Source of the DNA: an uncultured Bacteroidota bacterium | Lineage (GTDB): Bacteria; Bacteroidota; Bacteroidia; Bacteroidales; WCHB1-69 | Length of the DNA: 64,000 bases | NCBI GenBank assembly: GCA_902786595.1 | Contig: CADADB010000001.1 | Location: forward strand, 191,172 to 255,171 | Reading direction: 5' to 3' | Shown: piece after piece, positions 1 through 8,772 of the stretch | Numbering within the stretch: position 1 is the first letter of the stretch | Layout: each line of letters begins with the position of its first letter | Position numbers and translations under genes: made by a program | Notes under the pieces: model-generated | The model's database searches: none | Seen by the model: the letters and a program-made list of their open reading frames with translations, nothing else | What the model was told of the DNA's origin: nothing

Positions 1-1
1 T

Positions 2-3000
2 CACCACATCACCTCGCAGAGCAAAATCGCCGCATACGCCAGCTACGGCTTCGACGCTTCGATAGAGGAGATCTATGGCCCGCTCACCATCGGGGCCCAA
101 CTCTATATCATCCCGGAGGAAATCCGTCTTGACTTGATGGCCTTGAAAGACTATTTCGAGCAGAACGGCATCACCCACGCCTTCATGACCACGCAGGTGG
201 CTTTCCAGTTCGCCTCCAACTTTGAATGCAAGTCGCTGGAGCGGCTCCTCACAGGTGGTGAAAAACTGCCGTCACTGGTGCCGCCCGCGAACTATATCGT
301 GGGCAATGGCTATGGTCCGTCCGAGTCCATCTGTTATGTGACCAACTACGATGTGACCGACCGGCGTAAGAACATCCCCGTCGGCAAGGCGCAGCAAAAC
401 GTGAAATGCTACATTGTTGACAAACAAGGGCATAGACTTCCCATCGGGGCACCCGGCGAACTTTGGGTGGCGGGTCCGCAGGTGACGCGCGGTTACCTCA
501 ACCGGCCGGAAAAGACCGCCGAGGTCTATCTGCCCAATCCGTTTGACCACGAGGAAAAATACGACCGGGTCTATCGTTCCGGCGACATTGTGCGCTACCT
601 GCCGTCGGGCGATGTCGAGTTTGTGGGGCGCAAGGACGGACAGGTGAAAATCCGTGGCTTCCGTGTCGAACTTAAGGAGGTGGAGAGCATCGTCCGGGAG
701 TTTCCCGGCATCAAAGACGCCACCGTGCAAGCTTTCGAGGAGGAAGGCGGCGGCAAGTTCATCGCCGCGTATGTCGTGGCGGATGAGCCAATTGACATCG
801 AGGCACTGAACAACTTCATCCTGGACGAGAAGCCGCCCTATATGGTTCCGGCCGTCACGATGCAGATTGAGGCAATTCCGCTCAACCAGAACCAGAAAGT
901 CAACAAGAAAGCCCTCCCGAAACCCGAGAAAAAAGCGGAAACCGTGGAGGAAAGCCATGTACCGATGAACATCCTCGAAGAGGAACTGCACGACATCGTG
1001 GCCGGCATCGTCGGCACGAAAGATTTCGGCGTGACCACCGTGCTCGGCTACGTTGGACTTACCTCCATCTCCGCCATCAAACTGGCCGTGCAACTCAACA
1101 AAAAGTACGGCGTCGCGGTGGATCCCAAAGAATTGGTCAAGAAAGGCAATATCCAATATATCGAAAATGATATTCTCAACCTTCTACTGAATGCAGCGGC
1201 GCATACACCGCAAGAATCGGAAGAACAACGTGCGGAATCCGCCACTCATCATGCGGAATCAAGCGATGTTCCGCTTTCTTACGCGCAGATGGGTGTGTAT
1301 GTCGAATGCATGAAGCAACCAACCTCCACCATCTACAACATCCCATCGTTGGTCGGTTTCCCCAAGGATACTGACACGGCGCGGCTGGCGCAGTCCGTTG
1401 AGACTATCATCAAGACGCATCCGCAGTTCAACGTGCATTTCGGCAGCGAAGGCAGCGACATCGTGCAAATCGTGGATGCCAACCAGCCTGTGGTTATCAC
1501 ACAGAGCAAGTTAAGCGAAGCGGAATTGGAGAAATACAAATTGGCGTTTGTTAAGCCGTTCAACCTGAAAAAAGGACCCTTGTACCGTATGGAAATCGTC
1601 ACGACGGAAAAGCGGGTTTACCTTTTGGCCGATGTCCATCACTTGATATTCGATGGCGGTTCTTTTGATTTGTTTGTCAACCAGTTATGCGATTTGATGA
1701 ACGGTCGTGAAATCGAATCCGAGGCCATCAGCTATGCCGATTTCGTCGCCGACGAGAAGGCGGCTGAGGAGAGTCCGAAACATGCCGAAGCCCAAGCCTT
1801 CTTCCAGGAACGTTTGGGCAAGTTGGAAGGCGTCACCGAGATTCCGTCCGATCTGACCAATCCCTTGGAGCAAGGTTCCGTCAGCGAGGTCTTCAGCCAA
1901 CTGGATTTCAACACGATAGAGGGCTTCTGCAAACAACACAACCTTTCGCCCGCGCACCTCACCTTGGCGGCGGTATTCTATGCGCTCTCGCGCTTCACCA
2001 ACAACGAGCAAATCTGCATCACCACCATCAGCAACGGCCGTTCCGACTTGCGCATCCGCAACACGGTGGGCATGTTTGTCAACACATTGGCTTTGAGTAC
2101 ACAGATTGGCGAGCAAAGCGTGACGGAGTTCCTGAATGAGACCAGCGCGAACTTTGACGAGACGCTTCGTCACGAGAACTACCCGTTCGCGCAAATCGCT
2201 GCGGATTATGATTTGTCAGCGGAGATAATGTTTGCCTATCAAATAGGGGTTATTGACAATTATTTGGTCAACGGACAAAAACTGGAGATAGAGCCTCTTG
2301 AACTGGACGTGCCGAAGTTCCGCGTTGCGTTCTACATTCAGGAGAAAGACGGCGTGCCGAGTGTTTGCATCGAATACGACAACGGCCGATATAGCGAAAG
2401 CCTGATGCAAAGTTTGGCGCAGTCGGTAAGCAATGCGGTTAACGCCTTCATCCGTCAGCCAGAAAAGGCATTGCTGCAGGTTTCCCTGCTGGATGCCGAA
2501 CAAACCGCTGTCCTCGACAGTTTCAACAAAACGGAAGTGCCTTACGACAACACGCAGAACATCGTCTCGCTGTTCCGTCGTCAAGCGGAGCAAACGCCTG
2601 ATAATTTGGCGGTTGTATATCACGAAAAGAAATATACCTATCGTGAGGTGGATGAGATTTCGGAACGTATTGCCGCTTATATCGCCTCGCAAGGTCTTGG
2701 AAAAGAAGATGTTGTGTCAGTGCTCATCCCGCGTTGCGAGTGGATGGCCATTGCTTCGCTTGGTGTGCTGAAAGCCGGTTGCGCCTATCAACCACTCGAC
2801 CCGAGTTATCCCGCTGAACGTCTTAACTTCATGATGAAAGATGCCAATGCCAAACTGCTGATTGTCAACGAGGAGTTGCGCGACATCGTGAACGAATATC
2901 AAGGCAAAGTGCTCTTGACCAAGGATATTGCGACATTGAAGACGGTAGAGACGTTTCATGAAACGTCTCTACTAACCCCGTCAAGCCTTTTCATTCTGCT

Positions 3001-5473
3001 CTACACTTCCGGTTCTACCGGCACGCCGAAAGGCTGTCAGCTCGAACACGGCAACCTCGTGGCCTTCTGTCATTGGTACCAGCGGCATTATGGCCTCACC
3101 GCCAACGACCGCGTGGCCGCCTACGCCAGCTACGGTTTCGACGCCTGCATGATGGACATGTACCCGGCGCTGACTTGCGGTGCCTGCGTCCATATCATTG
3201 GCGACGATATTCGCCTGAATCTGCCCGACTTGAACGAATACTTCAACACGCAGGGCATCACCCATTCTTTCATCACGACGCAGGTGGGCTACCAGTTCGC
3301 CTCCAATGTCGAGAACCATTCTTTGCGCTGTTTTGCCGTGGGCGGTGAGAAGCTGTCGGCTCTCAACCCGCCGACGAATTACAAGATGTACAACGGCTAC
3401 GGTCCCACGGAGTGTACCATCTTCACCACCAATTACTGGGTGAAGGATTACGAATTGGACATCCCGATCGGGAAACCGTTAGACAATCTGAAACTCTATA
3501 TCGTGGACAAGCAATTCAACAGACTGCCCATTGGAGCGGCCGGCGAATTGTGGGTGAGCGGAGCGCAAGTCAGTCGCGGCTATCTCAACCGGCCTGAAAA
3601 GACAGCGGAGACCTTCTTGAAGAATCCATTTAGCCAAGACTCTGGCTATGAGCGCATTTATCGCACTGGCGACATCGTGCGCTACCTCCCTGACGGCAAC
3701 ATCCAGTTTGTGGGTCGCAAGGACGGCCAGGTAAAGATTCGCGGTTTCCGCATCGAGTTGAAAGAGGTGGAGGCCGTCATCCGCGAGTTCCCAGGCATCA
3801 AGGATGTTACCGTGCAAGCTTTCGATTATGAGAACGGAGGCAAGTATATTGCCGCCTATATCGTCAGCGACAATAAAGTCGATGTCAAGGAGTTGAATGC
3901 CTTCATCGGCCAGCGGAAACCGCCGTATATGATTCCGGCGGCCACGATGCAGATTGACGCTATCCCGCTGAACCAGAACCAGAAGGTGAACCGCAAAGCG
4001 TTGCCAACGCCTGTCATGCAGGCCTCGGACCGCGAATACGTGGCGCCGGCCAACGAGACGGAACGCCAGTTCTGCAAAATCTTCAGCGACATTCTGTCTA
4101 TGGACAAGATCGGGACTACCGACAACTTCTTCGACTTGGGCGGCACCTCTCTCATGGTGACTCGCGTCATCCTCGAGGCCGACAAAATCGGGTATCACGT
4201 GGCCTACGGCGATGTCTTTGCCAACAACACCCCGCGGAAGCTCGCCGCGCTCGTTACGGGCGCAACCGTCCTCAACACGGAAGAGGAAGATGTGACTAAT
4301 TTTGATTATACCACCATCCACAACTTATTGAGCAACAACACACTGGATGGCTTCCGGAATGGTGAACGCCAGTCGTTGGGCAACGTGCTGCTCACTGGCG
4401 CAACGGGTTACTTAGGCATCCATGTGTTGCAGGAACTGATTTGTTCGGACGTGCCGAAGATTTACTGTCTGGTACGTGACAAGAATCTGGATGCCGCTGA
4501 ACACCGGCTGAAGACGCTGCTGTTTTACTACTTCGAATCAACCTACGATGAACTGTTCGGCAAACGCCTGAACATCGTGCTCGGCGATGTCACCAACGAC
4601 CTGACCGACCTTGTCAAAGCGAAGATTGACACGGTTTTCAACTGCGCGGCGGTGGTGAAACATTTTAGCGAAGGCACTGAGATTGAAGATGTTAACATTG
4701 GTGGTGCGCAACGCTGCGTTGATTTCTGTCTGAAATCCGGTGCGCGTTTGGTACACATTTCCACATACAGCACTGCCGGTATCAACGTCAACGACACCAT
4801 GTCTCCCGATTATGTCTTCAATGAGCAGCGGCTCTACGACGGACAATATCTTGGCAACCAGTACGTCCACTCCAAGTTCATAGCGGAGCGGGTAGTCTTG
4901 CAGGCCATTGCGGAAAACGGGCTGTCGGCCAAGGTCATCCGCGTCGGTAATCTCGCGGCACGTGCCAAAGACGGCGAGTTCCAGATCAACTTCTCCACGA
5001 ACGCCTTCATGGGCCGCATCAAGGTCTATAACATGTTGGGATGCTGTCCTTATTCCATTTATGAGAGCAAGGTGGAGTTCTCGCCCATTGATGAGGTCGC
5101 GCAGGCAATCATCCTGCTCAGCACCACGCCCAAGGAATGCTGTGTGTTCCACACCTACAACAACCACGCGCTGTTCCTCGGCGACGTGCTCAGCGGCCTC
5201 AACAACATCGGCACGGACATCCGCTTCGTGGAGGATGAGGAGTACAACACTGCGATGGAAAGTGCGGGCAATGATCCTCAGAAGGCCAAAACCCTTTCCA
5301 GTCTGCTCGCCTACAAGGATGCAGCCCACGGAAAGAAAGCCACCAGCGTACCCGTTGTCAACGCTTACACCACGCAGGTGCTCTATCGTCTGGGCTTCAA
5401 ATGGTCGCCCACCACGTGGGATTATGTGGACCAGATGTTGGGTGCCATCAGCGGGTTGGGGTTCTTTGATTAA
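2..5473 (+). CDS. Nonribosomal peptide synthetase with terminal reductase domain (5' end outside window)
   Basis: The frame is open from base 2, so the gene starts upstream; 1,823 codons are visible. Domain order: the C-terminal part of an adenylation domain (about 1-320; YGFDAS, YGPSES), a carrier domain (Ser354 in GLTSIS), a condensation domain (about 425-840; intact HHLIFDG at 546-552), a complete adenylation domain (about 858-1335; YTSGSTGTPKG, YGFDAC, YGPTEC), a second carrier (Ser1383 in LGGTSL) and a NAD(P)H-dependent thioester reductase (TGATGYLG at 1465-1472, Tyr1621/Lys1625). Both adenylation pockets keep the Asp that binds the amino group. A hand alignment to GrsA gives pocket codes near DAEFLGCY and DAMFAGIF, suggesting hydrophobic substrates (weak inference). 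Reductive release normally gives an aldehyde, alcohol or cyclic imine. A 28-bp palindromic repeat lies in frame at 2945-2972. A strong terminator follows the stop codon. Confidence 0.93.
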   Translation, partial: HHITSQSKIAAYASYGFDASIEEIYGPLTIGAQLYIIPEEIRLDLMALKDYFEQNGITHAFMTTQVAFQFASNFECKSLERLLTGGEKLPSLVPPANYIVGNGYGPSESICYVTNYDVTDRRKNIPVGKAQQNVKCYIVDKQGHRLPIGAPGELWVAGPQVTRGYLNRPEKTAEVYLPNPFDHEEKYDRVYRSGDIVRYLPSGDVEFVGRKDGQVKIRGFRVELKEVESIVREFPGIKDATVQAFEEEGGGKFIAAYVVADEPIDIEALNNFILDEKPPYMVPAVTMQIEAIPLNQNQKVNKKALPKPEKKAETVEESHVPMNILEEELHDIVAGIVGTKDFGVTTVLGYVGLTSISAIKLAVQLNKKYGVAVDPKELVKKGNIQYIENDILNLLLNAAAHTPQESEEQRAESATHHAESSDVPLSYAQMGVYVECMKQPTSTIYNIPSLVGFPKDTDTARLAQSVETIIKTHPQFNVHFGSEGSDIVQIVDANQPVVITQSKLSEAELEKYKLAFVKPFNLKKGPLYRMEIVTTEKRVYLLADVHHLIFDGGSFDLFVNQLCDLMNGREIESEAISYADFVADEKAAEESPKHAEAQAFFQERLGKLEGVTEIPSDLTNPLEQGSVSEVFSQLDFNTIEGFCKQHNLSPAHLTLAAVFYALSRFTNNEQICITTISNGRSDLRIRNTVGMFVNTLALSTQIGEQSVTEFLNETSANFDETLRHENYPFAQIAADYDLSAEIMFAYQIGVIDNYLVNGQKLEIEPLELDVPKFRVAFYIQEKDGVPSVCIEYDNGRYSESLMQSLAQSVSNAVNAFIRQPEKALLQVSLLDAEQTAVLDSFNKTEVPYDNTQNIVSLFRRQAEQTPDNLAVVYHEKKYTYREVDEISERIAAYIASQGLGKEDVVSVLIPRCEWMAIASLGVLKAGCAYQPLDPSYPAERLNFMMKDANAKLLIVNEELRDIVNEYQGKVLLTKDIATLKTVETFHETSLLTPSSLFILLYTSGSTGTPKGCQLEHGNLVAFCHWYQRHYGLTANDRVAAYASYGFDACMMDMYPALTCGACVHIIGDDIRLNLPDLNEYFNTQGITHSFITTQVGYQFASNVENHSLRCFAVGGEKLSALNPPTNYKMYNGYGPTECTIFTTNYWVKDYELDIPIGKPLDNLKLYIVDKQFNRLPIGAAGELWVSGAQVSRGYLNRPEKTAETFLKNPFSQDSGYERIYRTGDIVRYLPDGNIQFVGRKDGQVKIRGFRIELKEVEAVIREFPGIKDVTVQAFDYENGGKYIAAYIVSDNKVDVKELNAFIGQRKPPYMIPAATMQIDAIPLNQNQKVNRKALPTPVMQASDREYVAPANETERQFCKIFSDILSMDKIGTTDNFFDLGGTSLMVTRVILEADKIGYHVAYGDVFANNTPRKLAALVTGATVLNTEEEDVTNFDYTTIHNLLSNNTLDGFRNGERQSLGNVLLTGATGYLGIHVLQELICSDVPKIYCLVRDKNLDAAEHRLKTLLFYYFESTYDELFGKRLNIVLGDVTNDLTDLVKAKIDTVFNCAAVVKHFSEGTEIEDVNIGGAQRCVDFCLKSGARLVHISTYSTAGINVNDTMSPDYVFNEQRLYDGQYLGNQYVHSKFIAERVVLQAIAENGLSAKVIRVGNLAARAKDGEFQINFSTNAFMGRIKVYNMLGCCPYSIYESKVEFSPIDEVAQAIILLSTTPKECCVFHTYNNHALFLGDVLSGLNNIGTDIRFVEDEEYNTAMESAGNDPQKAKTLSSLLAYKDAAHGKKATSVPVVNAYTTQVLYRLGFKWSPTTWDYVDQMLGAISGLGFFD
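2945..2972. repeat. 28-bp palindrome, copy 1, inside the peptide synthetase gene
   Basis: A perfect palindrome whose half-site is GTAGAGACGTTTCA. It lies inside the second adenylation domain, about 8 codons before the YTSGSTG motif, and is read as [10 protein letters not shown]. Of the three reading frames of this palindrome, only the one used here lacks a stop codon. Identical copies are intergenic elsewhere in the window. Confidence 0.95.
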
Positions 5474-5487
5474 GCAAAAAGCAATAG

Positions 5488-5520
5488 AAAAAAGAGACGC
5501 GATGATTCGCGTCTCTTTTT
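5488..5520 (+). terminator. Intrinsic terminator of the peptide synthetase gene
   Basis: A hairpin with stem AGAGACGCG/CGCGTCTCT and a short loop, flanked by A and T runs, lies 15 bp after the stop codon. The A run makes it usable by the convergent minus-strand gene as well. Its stem resembles the arms of the 28-bp palindrome family. Confidence 0.9.
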
Positions 5521-5544
5521 GATTTCGTTCAATTTACCGATGAA

Positions 5545-6075
5545 TTATTTCTTGACGATGTTGGAGATCTTGTAGGTGGTCACAATGCCGTTAAATTCCT
5601 CGAACACCAGTTCTATCGGAAGGTTGTCGGATTTGCGGTAGGTGATGATGATCTTGGAATAGCCGCGCGGGGCCGTCTTTTTCGCGCTCAACGTCACCAC
5701 CTTGTTGGCGCCCTTCTCGGTCACGGAGGTCTCGGCGTTGTTGTCGGAGGCCGCCTGCTTCCAATTGCCGTTGACACAGTTCATCAGGGTGTTGCGGTGG
5801 GTGCGCATGGCGGCGTTTTTCTCAGTGTCCACAACAGTCTTCTTGCCCTTGACACTCGTGCTCATCGTCTTGCCGTCGATGATGAAATAGTCGCCGGCCG
5901 GCTTGGTGTAGCGAAGCTCCATCTTGTCAGCGGAGAACAGTTTGAGATTTCCTTCTGCCTCGATGGTTTTGCCGGAGGCCTTGATGAATTTGGATTCGGT
6001 GAAACGGGCCTCCACTTTCTGGGCGGAAGCGGCAAATGCCAGCAGGGCAATGACAATGGTCAGTATTTTCTTCAT
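5545..6075 (-). CDS. LolA-like periplasmic lipid/lipoprotein carrier
   Basis: A 176-residue protein with a Sec signal peptide (hydrophobic 4-17, probable cut after SA at about 18). It is followed by a beta-rich domain typical of the LolA/LolB fold (antiperspirant-like order of short strands with little sequence identity, e.g. RFTESKFIKASGKTIEAEG and PAGDYFIIDGK). LolA proteins carry lipidated cargo across the periplasm. It lies downstream of the MMPL exporter gene on the same strand, 51 bp apart, with its own promoter at 6112-6120. LolA/MMPL pairs also occur in other bacterial lipid and pigment clusters. A carrier for a sphingolipid or lipopeptide is inferred from the neighbours; a general lipoprotein carrier is the alternative. 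Confidence 0.72.
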   Translation of the reverse strand: MKKILTIVIALLAFAASAQKVEARFTESKFIKASGKTIEAEGNLKLFSADKMELRYTKPAGDYFIIDGKTMSTSVKGKKTVVDTEKNAAMRTHRNTLMNCVNGNWKQAASDNNAETSVTEKGANKVVTLSAKKTAPRGYSKIIITYRKSDNLPIELVFEEFNGIVTTYKISNIVKK

Positions 6076-6111
6076 ATTTCGATAATAATTTTTGCTAGAC
6101 TGAAATGGGCG

Positions 6112-6120
6112 GCAAAAGTA
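6112..6120 (-). promoter_or_regulatory. Promoter -7 element of the LolA-like gene
   Basis: TACTTTTGC on the minus strand matches the Bacteroidota -7 consensus TAnnTTTGC and lies 37 bp before the start codon. Confidence 0.6.
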
Positions 6121-6126
6121 AAATTT

Positions 6127-8547
6127 TTATTTTTCCACTCTCCGCTTCATGAACGGCCATTTCATCAGCCAGCGGAACAACAGCGGCTGCAACGTGTAGG
6201 TGATCAGGATGGTGGAGATCATGCCAATCAACGCGCATTCGCCGATGGAAACGATGGTTGGGTGTTTGGCGAACAACATCGCCCCCATCACGACAATCAA
6301 CACCAAAGCCGAAAAGAAAATGGCCACTTTATGATACTCTAACAGACGACTCTCTTCCTGACGTTGCCCCTCGATCAGCCCTTTCATGACGAAAATGCTG
6401 TAATCCACGCCGATACCGAAGATAAACGTGGAGATTACAATGTTGATCATGTTGAATGACAACCCAAGGATGGCCATCCAGCCCTGCACCACATACCAAC
6501 TCAGGAACATCGGCAGGAAAGCGAGGATCGATATTAGAATGTTTCTGAAAGAAAGCAGCAGTACAACGAACACAAAGACGGACGAGATGATCAATGCCAT
6601 GTTGAAGTCCTTGTGAATCATGGAGATCAATCCTCCCGTGTAGTATAAGGGATCGACCACCACGGCGTGCGGCTTGGCGGCAACGCAGTCATCGACCTCT
6701 TTCAGTTTCTCTTTGGACAACTGTGGGGCGTTGAAAATCAAGAATTTGCCATCAGTTTCTTCGATGAAGTTGCAGAGAAGGCCGTCGGGGACGATACCCG
6801 ATTCGTATAGGTTTCCGGGTTCGTATTCCGCCTCGATCATGGCCTGGAAAGGCACGAAAATGTCAGTCGGGAGCTCGTTTTTCAAAGCCGCTGCCTTGAC
6901 GACTGACATCGCTTGCGCCACCTTTTCAGGGGTCCAGTAACGCTGCCAGGCGGCAATTCGGCGTTCCTGTTCCGCCTGCGACTGGAACAACAACGATGCT
7001 ACCGGCGTGTAGGAGAAGACGTCCCCAGCCCTGCGCAACGAATCCAAAGTGGTGGCAAGCACCATATTGGCCTCCAAGGCCTCGTCCAAATCCGCCGCGG
7101 TGACGGCATAATACCGTTGCATACCGCCCTGGTCGTTCTTCTCCTCATACAATTGTCGCGATTTCTGAAAATCTTCGCTCTCATAACCGATATGTTTCAG
7201 ATCATTGTCGAACTGAACCTTGCCTGAAAAGATGAACCCAATCAGAATGACAATACATAAAGCAATGATAATAACAGGGTTACGGTCGTATGGATAGTTG
7301 TTGATTTTGTTAATCAATTTGAATGCCTTCTTGCTGTGTTTGGCGTCTTTCACATTCAGGAAATGGGGCAGGAAGATTAACGCGAAGAAGGTGCTTCCGA
7401 GGAGCGCGAAGGTGGCGAACAGTCCGAAATCCTTCAACAGCTCGCTTTCGGTGAACATCAGTCCGAGGAATGCGCCGATGGTGGTGAGGCAGCCGAGGCA
7501 AACAGGGACGGCTTCATCCTTCAGCATCTGCTCCACATCGCCTACAAACCGTTGATGCACGATGATATGCAAGCAATAACTGAGTGCAACGCCCAAAATC
7601 ACGGCGCCCACCCCCAAGGCCATCAATGACATGCCGCCCTTGATCCAATACATGCAGGCCAACGCAAAGACGGTTCCATAAAGGATGGGCAGCACATTCT
7701 GCCAGATGATATTGTAACTCTTGAAACTGAGGCATAAATAGAGGAGAATCAGCACCAAAGAGATGCCGATGGTGAGGGCAATATCCCGTTTCATGGTGCT
7801 GGCGTTGTTGGCAGATTCCACCACGGCTCCATGCATCAGCACCTCCACATCCGGATGCATTTTGTTGAATTGCTGGATGCAGTCGCGGAGATGATTGATC
7901 AGTTTCCCGCCTTCCTGGGAGTTGAATGTTTGGAAATCTGGGGCGATAAAGATCAAAGCCACAGAACTGTCGGGACAGAACAGATGACCGTCGATGAGGG
8001 CGAAGCCCATACCGCTGGAGATGTCGGGCATCAGGCACTCTCGCAGTCCTAACGGGTCGGTGGAGACCAGCTCCGAGACCATGCCGGTTTCGTCGTTCAT
8101 GATCAACTCGTGATTGCGAGCCATGGTCTCGTCGGCGTGGGCGATGGCGGAATCGAATCGGGCGTAAAGGGTCGTGTCCACAAACGACGGCACGTGCATC
8201 ATGGCGTAATCGAGCGCGTTGAGCGCCATATCGGGCTCCAGACGGTAAAGCGTGTTGGCGATGCCCTCGTCGTTGGTGAGGATGGAGTCCATCAACTCAT
8301 CAACATAGCCGACCATCACTTCCGGCTCCGCCCCCGTCATCTGCATGAAGAGCTTGTCCTTGACTTTCACATTGCCGAACACCAAGTCACATTCTGACTT
8401 TTCAGACTTCGGCAAAAGTTTCATCAAATCTTCTTCAAATTTAGATTTTGTGGCGAAAAACGCAAAAACAACACTGCTTAAAACCAAAAGTGCATATAAA
8501 AGGAATTTATGCTGTGTGAAAAATCGGTAGATCTTTACGAAAACCAT
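6127..8547 (-). CDS. MMPL/RND-superfamily lipid exporter
   Basis: An 806-residue inner-membrane protein with the duplicated RND layout. There is one helix near 14-33, a large periplasmic domain to about 250, a block of helices from about 252 to 400, a second lone helix near 420-440, another periplasmic domain, and a second helix block from about 647 to 795. The motif FGIGVDYSIF in the last block matches the proton-relay helix of MMPL transporters. MMPL proteins export lipids and lipid conjugates (MmpL3 in mycobacteria is the best-known case). Its start faces the serine palmitoyltransferase gene across a shared 225-bp promoter region, and the LolA-like gene follows. Export of the sphingolipid or of the synthetase product is inferred. 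Confidence 0.85.
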   Translation of the reverse strand: MVFVKIYRFFTQHKFLLYALLVLSSVVFAFFATKSKFEEDLMKLLPKSEKSECDLVFGNVKVKDKLFMQMTGAEPEVMVGYVDELMDSILTNDEGIANTLYRLEPDMALNALDYAMMHVPSFVDTTLYARFDSAIAHADETMARNHELIMNDETGMVSELVSTDPLGLRECLMPDISSGMGFALIDGHLFCPDSSVALIFIAPDFQTFNSQEGGKLINHLRDCIQQFNKMHPDVEVLMHGAVVESANNASTMKRDIALTIGISLVLILLYLCLSFKSYNIIWQNVLPILYGTVFALACMYWIKGGMSLMALGVGAVILGVALSYCLHIIVHQRFVGDVEQMLKDEAVPVCLGCLTTIGAFLGLMFTESELLKDFGLFATFALLGSTFFALIFLPHFLNVKDAKHSKKAFKLINKINNYPYDRNPVIIIALCIVILIGFIFSGKVQFDNDLKHIGYESEDFQKSRQLYEEKNDQGGMQRYYAVTAADLDEALEANMVLATTLDSLRRAGDVFSYTPVASLLFQSQAEQERRIAAWQRYWTPEKVAQAMSVVKAAALKNELPTDIFVPFQAMIEAEYEPGNLYESGIVPDGLLCNFIEETDGKFLIFNAPQLSKEKLKEVDDCVAAKPHAVVVDPLYYTGGLISMIHKDFNMALIISSVFVFVVLLLSFRNILISILAFLPMFLSWYVVQGWMAILGLSFNMINIVISTFIFGIGVDYSIFVMKGLIEGQRQEESRLLEYHKVAIFFSALVLIVVMGAMLFAKHPTIVSIGECALIGMISTILITYTLQPLLFRWLMKWPFMKRRVEK

Positions 8548-8596
8548 ATTGAATTTACAATTTTTTTTATAAAAAAAGCCCGTTTTTTAAGCGGCG

Positions 8597-8605
8597 GCAA
8601 AAGTA
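8597..8605 (-). promoter_or_regulatory. Promoter -7 element of the MMPL exporter gene
   Basis: TACTTTTGC on the minus strand, 50 bp before the MMPL start codon. It faces a plus-strand -7 element only 12 bp away; the two lie in an imperfect inverted repeat (GCGGCAAAAGTAC against GTATTTTTGCCGC). Confidence 0.65.
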
Positions 8606-8617
8606 CAAAAATTTATG

Positions 8618-8626
8618 TATTTTTGC
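8618..8626 (+). promoter_or_regulatory. Promoter -7 element of the serine palmitoyltransferase operon
   Basis: TATTTTTGC on the plus strand matches the Bacteroidota -7 element. It is about 147 bp before the start codon, giving a long leader with no recognised riboswitch. Confidence 0.6.
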
Positions 8627-8772
8627 CGCTCGTCAAAAACAATTGATTTGATGCATTTTACAAATGTTAAAGAAACTTAAAATCAGAGAGATATGAAAAA
8701 TTATTATTCCGGTTTGTTGTTTTTGATTTTTCATAATTTGTTAGTTAAGTTTGCAGAATAATAGTGTCACCT

